From DATCRE01 sp035493595 (GTDB taxonomy: Bacteria > Bacteroidota > Bacteroidia > Cytophagales > Cyclobacteriaceae): a stretch of 14,221 nucleotides of DNA. How positions within the stretch are numbered: the stretch's first letter is position 1; every line of letters begins with the position of its first letter. Shown here in pieces: positions 7,198 through 14,221 of the stretch. The notes under the pieces are model-generated. The model was not told the origin of the DNA. It saw nothing but the letters and a program-made list of their open reading frames with translations, and did no database searches. The DNA is taken from contig DATJHZ010000415.1 of assembly GCA_035493595.1 (NCBI GenBank), forward strand, positions 1-14,221, read 5' to 3'. Position numbers and translations under genes: made by a program.

Positions 7198-7457
7198 CAC
7201 AGTTAAAAAAGTTGCTCGAATAATCCGTAATTTAGATAAAATTTCGCTAAAAGGTTGCAATTAACTTTAACAACAGAGATTCTAAAATCTAAAAACGATG
7301 TATATTCGTAGGTTTCTTTGAATACCTGTTATTAAAAGGTAAAAGCAATTTTGCTTGTTAACGAGAAACAATAGGACATTTTTTAAAGCATGTGGCAGGT
7401 GTCCAAAGCCCTGTTTTTTAGTCACTTTTGTGCTTTTTGTCAGATTAAAGATAGTAA

Positions 7458-8735
7458 ATGCGTAATTCATTTTGTGCTTGTGTAATTATAACACTATCAA
7501 TGATCAGCTATTCAAAAAGCTGGGCACAAAACTATCCTGTCTATAATAGTTACTATATAAATCCATACTTATACAATCCTGCAGAAGTAGCTACAGATTA
7601 TACGTATGTCTATATTAATCACAGACGGCAATGGCTTGGTGTTGAAGGAGCTCCAGTGGTGTCCACTATAAATATAAGCTCACAATTGCATGAAAGCAGA
7701 AGTGGCATCGGCGCAAAAATATCATCCTTTGAGAGAGGGCTTCTTAACACAACAGATGTATCGCTAACCTACGCCTATGGTGTGCCTGTTAGTGAAAAGA
7801 ATCTGCTTTATTTTGGACTCTCCGGCGGAGCAATAAATACCACTGTTAACGGTGATCCAGCAGACCCTGCTGTAAGCCGATATCAATCCAATAATTTTCA
7901 ACCGACTGGAAATTTTGGTCTTTTATACAGATCAGCTTCCGGTATTAACCTGGGTGTGGCGTTGCCACAACTTTTTGCAACGGCTTCTGCTATATCTTTC
8001 TCGCCTGTTGACAACATGATTTTCTCAGCTTATTACAGAAGAAAGGTAGAAGGTAAGATTGTGAGTAAAACAAAAAAGGGTGTTCGATCTAAAGTCAAAA
8101 CTCACGAAACCAACGCACCTCTGGAACTTTACACGCTTTACAAATATTCAAAATTTGGAAATAGTCAGTTTGAGGTCATGGGTAAATTCAACCTGTCAGA
8201 ACATTTCTGGCTGGGAGCGTTTTATAAACAGAGTTATGGCTTTGGTGCTATCACCGGTATTCAGGCAAATCATTTTATTTTCAGTTACGCCTATGAGCTT
8301 GGAGGCCAACCCGAACCTGGATTTTCATCCGGCACACATGAAATTCAACTCGGTATTCGATTAGGCAAACAAAAGATTTATAAGCGAAAAGCTCCGGTTT
8401 TACATTCCTTGCTTAAAGCACCAAGTACACAGCACGTAGCCCGATTCCAGCAAACAATTGAAGACACCGATCATGTCGAAAATCGAGAAGATTCTAAGAA
8501 GAAATATTATGTAGTTATAAAAGCATTTTCAGACTTTACAGGAGCAGATGTGTTTAAAAAGAAATTAATAACCGAGAAATACAATGCTGACATTTTCTAT
8601 TACGAAAAAGACAAGAAATATTACGTGCACGTGATGGAAAGTGGCAAGTCAAGTGAGGCGTATGAGGAGGCCCGCAACCTGAAAAACTTCACAAAACTAA
8701 AGGAGGCCAAAGTATTGACTGTAATTCAAAAATAG
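7458..8735 (+). CDS. PorP/SprF-family T9SS outer-membrane protein with C-terminal SPOR domain
   Basis: A 425-aa protein. Residues 1-24 are a signal peptide ending SWAQ. Residues 25 to about 310 are a PorP/SprF-type barrel: QNYPVYNSYYINPYLYNPA at the mature N-terminus and INHRRQWLGVEGAPVVSTIN soon after, both diagnostic, then many beta strands up to HEIQLGIRLGK. A charged linker (about 311-349) leads to a SPOR-like domain at 350-424: YYVVIKAFSDFTGADVFKKK, then YNADIFYYEKDKKYYVHV, then a helix and KVLTVIQ. SPOR domains bind peptidoglycan glycan strands stripped of peptides. PorP/SprF proteins help secrete or anchor T9SS cargo, and SprF serves the type B adhesin SprB. The type B cargo gene starts 154 bp downstream on the same strand, so a dedicated partnership is likely. 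The SPOR fusion replaces the plain barrel end of typical members. Confidence 0.92.
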   Translation: MRNSFCACVIITLSMISYSKSWAQNYPVYNSYYINPYLYNPAEVATDYTYVYINHRRQWLGVEGAPVVSTINISSQLHESRSGIGAKISSFERGLLNTTDVSLTYAYGVPVSEKNLLYFGLSGGAINTTVNGDPADPAVSRYQSNNFQPTGNFGLLYRSASGINLGVALPQLFATASAISFSPVDNMIFSAYYRRKVEGKIVSKTKKGVRSKVKTHETNAPLELYTLYKYSKFGNSQFEVMGKFNLSEHFWLGAFYKQSYGFGAITGIQANHFIFSYAYELGGQPEPGFSSGTHEIQLGIRLGKQKIYKRKAPVLHSLLKAPSTQHVARFQQTIEDTDHVENREDSKKKYYVVIKAFSDFTGADVFKKKLITEKYNADIFYYEKDKKYYVHVMESGKSSEAYEEARNLKNFTKLKEAKVLTVIQK

Positions 8736-8889
8736 CAGACGTTCAAATCTTTAGTTAAATTCGATGAATGAACCGAAAGACCGCTTTATCTGGGTTACAA
8801 GGCCAATGTATTCTTCCATTCATAAGGGCGGTGCGGTAATACTACCAATTAAGCACTGGTATTCCATTAAACTTAAAAAAGTTAATTAG

Positions 8890-11800
8890 ATGAGAATAAT
8901 AAACAGGTATGGGGCTTTTTTGATTTTAATTTTTGTTGGGCTGCTTCTTTCATCACCTCTGTTAGCCCAAAAACCCATTGTTAAAACCGTAGTAAGAAAT
9001 ACGGGCAGTATGGATAACCTGGTTTCCATATCAGGTCTGAATTTTGGTACTGATATGACCAAACTTGTTGTTTTTTTTGGCGGAGCAAAAGCTACACTGG
9101 TTTCGGCTTCTGATCAGCTTCTGGAAGTTCTGGTGCCTAATGGTGCTACCTTTAATTCTCTGACAGTTACCCGATTTCAAAGCACGCCTCCAGGACTTAC
9201 TGCTTTTTCATCCAACCCGTTTCTTTTAAGTTTTGGTGGCCAGCACCCATTCAACACTGCCAATCTTGAAGCACAAAAAGATTACCCTGCAGAAAAAGGT
9301 CTTTATGAAATTTGCACCTGTGATTTTGATGGTGATAATGATCTAGACCTCGCTACCGCTAATAAAGAATCTACAAACGTTACTGTAGTTCAAAATACAA
9401 GTACACCGGGTACCATTAACTTTGCTGCTCCAACATTGATACCAATAGGCGCTAAGACCCTTCAAATACGTTGTGGCGACCTTAACGGTGATGGAATGGC
9501 TGATCTTATTGTGTCAGGCGGAGATGCCGGCAATCAACTTTTCATTCTTCAGAATCTGGGAGGAACCTTCAGTATGCAATCCATCGCTATGGATCTCGTA
9601 GGCGTATTGAATATAAGAATAGGCGACCTTGATCTGGATGGTAAGCCTGATTTAGTAGTTTCTCACTCTGATAATACTACACTGGAAGGAAAGGTATGGG
9701 TGCTTCAAAATCAAACGGTCAGCAGTGCCATTGTATTTTCGACACCTATCAGCTTTAAAGTCCCTGAAGCTGTTTCTACCGATGGTGTAGACATTGCCGA
9801 TCTTGATGGAGATTCATACCCTGAAATTATTACCAGTCAAAGACAGGTGAATGCAAGTAATCTTTACATCATTAAAAATAATAGTTCGCCTGGCAATTTG
9901 GCACTCGGAGTCACAACCAAACTTACAGCTAAAGGTGTTGTTATTCATGTGAGGGCTGCAGACATGGACGGCGACCAGAAACCTGATATTGTGGTTACGC
10001 AAGTACTTAATTCTACGGTCTCTATTTTTCGAAACACAAGTACACTCTCAAATTTTACCTTCGATGCACCAGTAAGCTTCGCTACAGAAGCCAGCCCGTG
10101 GGGTATGGACCTTGGTGATCTTGATGGCGATGGAAAAGTTGATATAACAGTGTGCTCTGTAAACAAAACTAATCTTACCATTTTAAATAATGAAAGTGTA
10201 GGCAGCACCTTGTCATTTACAAAACTTCTGCAACCAACGCTGCAAATAAGCCGACATCCCCTTGTAGGCGACATTGATGGCGACGGTAAACCTGATATTG
10301 CATTCACCACGATAGATGACATAACACTTACCAAACAACGGGTTTCTGTGTTTAGAAATGGTACCTGTATGATTCCCCAGGTAAAGCCTGACACATTGCT
10401 TGCACTCTGCACAGGTACAGCTTTTAAGCTCTTCTCTAATGTTAGTAAAGGCTCAACCTATACATGGAAGAACACTACTACGAATACAGTCGTAGGAACG
10501 AATGATCCATTCTTTACTATACCCACAACAACAGCTTCATCAAGCAAATACGCTGTCACCATTTCACCACAAGCAGGAGGCATTAGTTGTCCAACTGCTT
10601 CTGCGGAAGTTACCGTGAATGTGAGCAATGGAACAGCTACTGCTCCAACTTTTGTTTCACCAACCGGTCCGATTTGTGTTGGAAGTACACTCAACCTGGA
10701 AGTAAAAAATGATGGTTTCAAGTATGTATGGAGCGGGCCAAATAATTATTCTGGCACTACATATAAGCCAGCACCTATCACTAATTTCCAAAGCAAAAAT
10801 GCAGGACGTTATTATGTAAATGTGATGGATGCTCTGGGGTTATGCCTGGCACAGCGGAGCTCTATTGTTGTCGAGATCATCGACGCGCTTGACTTTTCTG
10901 TTTCTTTTCCAGGCACAGCGCTTACTTGCCTGGGATCCAAGAGTCTTGCTGTTTCACCTACACCAAGCTCTGCAACCTATCAGTGGTTTGAAAAGACAAG
11001 TGGTAATATAGGCGGAGCCACGTCCACAACGTTAAGCGTAACAGCCACAGGAGAATATGGTGTGCAGGTAACTTTACCCGGATGTAACCCTGCTAATACC
11101 ACTCCCATAAAAATTTCTCTTGCGTCTGCTCCAATACCCGACTTCTCCTTTAGCCCTTCTCCTGCCTGCGCAGGACAGAATGTAAAATTTAAAAATCTAA
11201 CTTCTATTGACAACCAACTGGATACCGTTCAAAACCCTTTGATCTACACATGGTCATTCGGAGACGGAACATCTAGTGATAAAAATCCGATTCATAAATA
11301 CAGTGCCGCAACTACCGCCAGTATAACGCTAAAAGCTACTTACATGAATGGTGATGCTGCATGTGTCATGACATCAGGTGCACAATCCTTAATTGTCAAT
11401 CCAGCACCTTCAGTATCTATTACAAATAGTTTAAATGAATATAATTTTTGCCCTGGCGATAGTCTTAAATTGGATATTATAGGAGGTCCCTTTGACTCCT
11501 ATAAATGGAGCACTAACGAAATAAGTCCTTCCATTTATGTAAAGCTAGGAGGTAAATATAGTGCAGAGGTTGTAAGCGGAAGCTGTACATTAAATGCCGA
11601 GTCGCCTGTCGTTACAGTTAGTGAAACGTTACTTAGCGTTACTGCCACGCCCGAATCAATTGCGGAGGGTGCCAGCACCCAGTTAGAAGCGACTGGACTC
11701 CTTAGTTATACATGGTCACCAACAGATTTACTCTCAGACGCTTCACTTCCAAACCCGGTGGCGACACCTGCCACAACTACCACCTATATGGTAACAGGGC

Positions 11801-12135
11801 CTGATACGAATGGCTGCACTGAGACGGGCTCAATTCAGATAACAGTAAAAGGTGCATCTATTACCAGCAAATTAAATCCAAACAAATTACTTTCACCTAA
11901 TGGACTTCCTCAATACAAACTATGGAACGTTGATAAAATTGAAGAATACCCACAATGTAGCGTTGCTATATATGATGATAAAGGCATTAAGGTTTACGAG
12001 GCTAAACCTTATAACAATGACTGGGATGGTACCTTCAAAGGCAGTCGATTACCAGATGGTGTCTACTATTATATTATTCGTTGCGATGGTGAAGAAGGTA
12101 AGCCTCGCAGTGGAAGTATTACATTACTTCGATGA
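8890..12135 (+). CDS. Secreted FG-GAP/VCBS propeller protein with type B T9SS sorting domain
   Basis: A complete 1081-aa exported protein. Residues 1-27 are a signal peptide (ends SSPLLAQ). Residues 30-115 resemble an IPT/TIG domain (VSISGLNFGTDMTKLVVFFGG). Seven FG-GAP/VCBS motifs of the DxDGDxxxD type begin at residues 145, 197, 246, 304, 358, 410 and 461, spaced 49-58 aa, as expected of a seven-bladed integrin-like beta-propeller with Ca2+ loops. Residues about 500-755 hold Ig-like domains with Cys pairs. A PKD domain has YTWSFGDGTSSDKNPIHKY (WSFGDG 788-793). More Ig-like units follow. The last 80 residues (1002-1081: SPNG, SVAIYDDKGIKVYE, NNDWDGT, LPDGVYYYIIRCDG) are a gliding-motility-associated type B sorting domain, although the usual GDGxND after PNG is absent. 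It is likely a surface adhesin or matrix protein secreted by T9SS with help from the adjacent PorP/SprF-SPOR protein. Ligand unknown. Confidence 0.93.
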   Translation: MRIINRYGAFLILIFVGLLLSSPLLAQKPIVKTVVRNTGSMDNLVSISGLNFGTDMTKLVVFFGGAKATLVSASDQLLEVLVPNGATFNSLTVTRFQSTPPGLTAFSSNPFLLSFGGQHPFNTANLEAQKDYPAEKGLYEICTCDFDGDNDLDLATANKESTNVTVVQNTSTPGTINFAAPTLIPIGAKTLQIRCGDLNGDGMADLIVSGGDAGNQLFILQNLGGTFSMQSIAMDLVGVLNIRIGDLDLDGKPDLVVSHSDNTTLEGKVWVLQNQTVSSAIVFSTPISFKVPEAVSTDGVDIADLDGDSYPEIITSQRQVNASNLYIIKNNSSPGNLALGVTTKLTAKGVVIHVRAADMDGDQKPDIVVTQVLNSTVSIFRNTSTLSNFTFDAPVSFATEASPWGMDLGDLDGDGKVDITVCSVNKTNLTILNNESVGSTLSFTKLLQPTLQISRHPLVGDIDGDGKPDIAFTTIDDITLTKQRVSVFRNGTCMIPQVKPDTLLALCTGTAFKLFSNVSKGSTYTWKNTTTNTVVGTNDPFFTIPTTTASSSKYAVTISPQAGGISCPTASAEVTVNVSNGTATAPTFVSPTGPICVGSTLNLEVKNDGFKYVWSGPNNYSGTTYKPAPITNFQSKNAGRYYVNVMDALGLCLAQRSSIVVEIIDALDFSVSFPGTALTCLGSKSLAVSPTPSSATYQWFEKTSGNIGGATSTTLSVTATGEYGVQVTLPGCNPANTTPIKISLASAPIPDFSFSPSPACAGQNVKFKNLTSIDNQLDTVQNPLIYTWSFGDGTSSDKNPIHKYSAATTASITLKATYMNGDAACVMTSGAQSLIVNPAPSVSITNSLNEYNFCPGDSLKLDIIGGPFDSYKWSTNEISPSIYVKLGGKYSAEVVSGSCTLNAESPVVTVSETLLSVTATPESIAEGASTQLEATGLLSYTWSPTDLLSDASLPNPVATPATTTTYMVTGPDTNGCTETGSIQITVKGASITSKLNPNKLLSPNGLPQYKLWNVDKIEEYPQCSVAIYDDKGIKVYEAKPYNNDWDGTFKGSRLPDGVYYYIIRCDGEEGKPRSGSITLLR

Positions 12136-12310
12136 ACTGCAGACTAAAAAACTTCATTCTTTTGTAATCTGAGGTGCCTAACGGTCAATTGTCTGTAATT
12201 TTTTGGTAAAACCTACATCATCAGGTTACTTCGTATTTTAGTAAATTGATAAACGATTGAATACCCGTATTTATGCGGTTTTTGAAGCAGATTTTTAAAC
12301 TTAAAGTACT

Positions 12311-14221
12311 ATGAAGAAGTTATTGTTCTTGCTGGCGTTTTTGGCAACCTCTTACAGTTATGCCCAGGAAATTGGCAAATGTGGTGACGGAATAGATAAC
12401 GATGGCGATGGCTTTATTGATTGCTACGACTCAGAGTGTTACTCTGACAATCTCTGTGCAGACTTCTTTATTGGTAAGGATGCCTCATGTGAAGCAAAGC
12501 CAGACACCTTCCCTCCTTTTACCATGCACTTAAAATATACTTCTGACAAGGGTACACATCACCCTAACAGACTTATCATTGGAGACGTTGATAATGATAA
12601 TGTTCCTGAAATAGTTACAACATTTAGAGGAGAAAATTCTGGTGATGTAGACACTGGATTGAACCCAACCTCCGGATTTCTTAATATTTTCCAACCCATA
12701 TTAGGATCATCTGTATTGAACCTTGACAAACAAATTGACATGGGTAAAGATGGATTATACCCAACCTATGAAGATATTGCTATGGCTGATATTGATGGTG
12801 ATAAATCAGCTGATATCTTCGTCTTATGTAAAGACGTCGTTAAGGGCACAAATTCGAAAGGAGCCACTACTTACACCAATTATTTTAAAATAATGGCGTA
12901 CGACAGTAAAACTGGTGCTCCAAAATGGATAGACAATTCAGGCCCAACTCCAAAAATAGCTCCAATAGATTTTTCTACTAATAACCCAGCTACGTTCGGC
13001 ATTGCCGATTTTGATGGAGATGGCCTTTCGGAACTTTATGCAAAAGGATCTATTTATGATGCTCATACAGGAAAATTAATGGGTAGTGCAAAAGGTACTT
13101 TTAGCAATGGCCCAATTGCTGCCGATATAGATAACACATCACCGGGACTTGAACTTATAGTAGGTTGCAGTATTTATGGTGTTTCTATTAATCGCGGGAC
13201 ACTTACAGCAACGTTAAAACTCTTGAAGTCTGAACCTAACTATTATCCACGTGGAGCTTCCTCTCAAACCAGTATTGCTGATTTTAACCAGGACGGTCAT
13301 TTAGATGTTCTAGCGGTGGGATGTTATGGAAGCGGTAATGACAACACAACTATTTTTTTCTGGGACGTATTTAACAATAAACTAAAATATTATAAGGATC
13401 CATATTTTGATCCTACAAAAGTACCTGTTCCTCTGCCCGGCTGGCCCAATGGAGCTGGGCGACTTAATCTGGCTGACATTGATGGCGATACACTTATGAA
13501 TATTGTTTATGTATCCGCCAGTAATCTTGTTGCGCTAAAAGAAGTTTCAACAGGAACTGGACTTGCAGAACTTTGGCGTGATGCTGGTGTAGTTGAAAAT
13601 ACTTCGGGATATACGGGATGTACATTATTTGATTTTAACGCCGATGGAAAATCAGAAATTGTTTATCGTGATGAGGAATACCTATACATCTATACATCAA
13701 CACAAGCGACTGGCTCAACTCCGGCTGGTTACACAAAAACTCAACAGATTTGTAAGTCCAGAACAGCATTTGAATATCCAATCGTAGCCGATGTAGATAA
13801 TGATGGTCATGCCGAAATTTGTGTGACCTGCGCTGTAAGCGGAGCTGCAGGGGACCCTGCTTCACAAGGAAGAAATCTTAAACTCTTTGATGATGCTCAA
13901 ATCCGAGTATTTGAGTCTGGTGATCCCATTAATGCTCCATGGGTTCCTGCTCGTAAAGTATGGAATCAGCATGGTTATTTTATTGTGAATGTTAACGATA
14001 ATTTGACGATACCAACACATCAGCAGCTTAGTGAATTGGTTTTCAGTGGAAATGCTCCATGCAGAAATGGAGGAAAGAATAGACCATTTAATAGTTTTCT
14101 AAATCAAGCTCCTTATACTAATTCATATGGCTGTCCTCAGTATGCGGCACCCAACTTGACTTATCTGGCAGGCTCACTTGTGATCAACGCACCAACTTGT
14201 CCGGATAAAGATTTTACTGTT
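12311..14221 (+). CDS. Large exported FG-GAP/VCBS repeat protein (C-terminus beyond window)
   Basis: An open frame of 637 codons from ATG 12311 to the right edge without a stop. Residues 1-19 are a signal peptide (MKKLLFLLAFLATSYSYAQ). Residues 24-49 contain a Cys/Asp-rich motif, CGDGIDNDGDGFIDC...C, a calcium-loop type often seen at the start of large exported Bacteroidota proteins. Eight FG-GAP-like motifs begin at residues 92, 160, 233, 272, 324, 389, 441 and 494 (for example DFDGDGLSELY and DFNQDGHLDVL), with irregular spacing of 39-73 aa. WNQHGYFIVNVNDNLTIPTHQQ starts at residue 551; I recall similar WNQ...NxNDxLxIP stretches in very large gliding-associated proteins. By context it is probably another T9SS substrate, but the C-terminal sorting domain is outside the window, so type A or B cannot be decided. 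Confidence 0.9.
   Translation, partial: MKKLLFLLAFLATSYSYAQEIGKCGDGIDNDGDGFIDCYDSECYSDNLCADFFIGKDASCEAKPDTFPPFTMHLKYTSDKGTHHPNRLIIGDVDNDNVPEIVTTFRGENSGDVDTGLNPTSGFLNIFQPILGSSVLNLDKQIDMGKDGLYPTYEDIAMADIDGDKSADIFVLCKDVVKGTNSKGATTYTNYFKIMAYDSKTGAPKWIDNSGPTPKIAPIDFSTNNPATFGIADFDGDGLSELYAKGSIYDAHTGKLMGSAKGTFSNGPIAADIDNTSPGLELIVGCSIYGVSINRGTLTATLKLLKSEPNYYPRGASSQTSIADFNQDGHLDVLAVGCYGSGNDNTTIFFWDVFNNKLKYYKDPYFDPTKVPVPLPGWPNGAGRLNLADIDGDTLMNIVYVSASNLVALKEVSTGTGLAELWRDAGVVENTSGYTGCTLFDFNADGKSEIVYRDEEYLYIYTSTQATGSTPAGYTKTQQICKSRTAFEYPIVADVDNDGHAEICVTCAVSGAAGDPASQGRNLKLFDDAQIRVFESGDPINAPWVPARKVWNQHGYFIVNVNDNLTIPTHQQLSELVFSGNAPCRNGGKNRPFNSFLNQAPYTNSYGCPQYAAPNLTYLAGSLVINAPTCPDKDFTV

Noticed and set aside
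7423..7430. CACTTTTG as a -7 box for the PorP/SprF gene
   Set aside because: The octamer is a fair match but there is no TTG at the expected -33 distance, so it was not called.
7282..7470. A 62-codon minus-strand frame in the divergent spacer
   Set aside because: It overlaps the PorP/SprF start, has no ribosome-binding or promoter context and no recognisable motif.
9814..10721. Minus-strand open frames inside the propeller gene
   Set aside because: They arise opposite the repeated Asp/Gly codons of the FG-GAP motifs and read as low-complexity Ser/Pro/Val-rich sequence without recognisable domains.
12203..12241. Possible promoter TTG plus TACTTCG or TATTTTAG upstream of the third secreted gene
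   Set aside because: Neither pair meets both the TAnnTTTG consensus and the roughly 20-base spacing.
9322..13830. Repeated GATGGNGATGG-type DNA words, considered as DNA repeats or a CRISPR-like array
   Set aside because: They encode the FG-GAP calcium loops, vary at the codon level and have spacing set by protein repeats, so they are not a nucleic-acid repeat element.

Overview
The window looks like chromosome from a member of the Bacteroidota, most likely a gliding-type Cytophagales lineage. The evidence is seen directly. Starts lack Shine-Dalgarno sites and have A-rich leaders. One promoter reads TTG-N20-CATATTTG, close to the Bacteroidota TTTG/TAnnTTTG consensus. Signal peptides end in ...AQ, and there are DUF1573 and DUF3822 proteins and type IX secretion (T9SS) components. 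No rRNA, tRNA, CRISPR array, insertion sequence or phage gene was found.

Layout, left to right. Positions 1-939 (minus) hold an exported protein that runs off the left edge. It carries a signature resembling the soluble part of DUF2723 proteins. A clean intrinsic terminator separates it from an exported DUF1573 protein (minus). Then come a Nudix hydrolase (plus), a DUF3822 protein with a TTG start, and coaD (plus). coaD converges on, and overlaps by 4 bp, a second and longer Nudix protein (minus). pyrE (plus) is divergent from that gene and its stop overlaps the start of a sarcosine-oxidase-type flavoenzyme. This first half (about 1-6.3 kb) is mostly housekeeping: coenzyme A synthesis, pyrimidine synthesis and nucleotide hydrolysis.

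The second half is envelope and secretion. An outer-membrane beta-barrel protein with a very basic C-terminal tail (minus) is divergent from a PorP/SprF-family barrel fused to a SPOR domain. The PorP/SprF gene is followed on the same strand by two large exported FG-GAP/VCBS proteins. The first (1081 aa) is complete: an IPT/TIG-like domain, seven FG-GAP repeats at roughly 50-58 aa spacing (suggesting a seven-bladed propeller), Ig-like and PKD domains, and a type B (gliding-motility-type) T9SS sorting domain. The second is open at the right edge. It has a Cys/Asp-rich DNDGDG motif just after the signal peptide and eight FG-GAP-like motifs.

How the parts may work together: in Flavobacterium johnsoniae the PorP/SprF-like protein SprF is needed to secrete the type B cargo SprB. 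By analogy, the SPOR-fused PorP/SprF protein here probably serves the adjacent propeller adhesin, and perhaps the second giant protein. The SPOR domain could tether the barrel to peptidoglycan in cis. This is the most interesting part of the window. It is a variant of a known system; I do not see evidence for a wholly new one.
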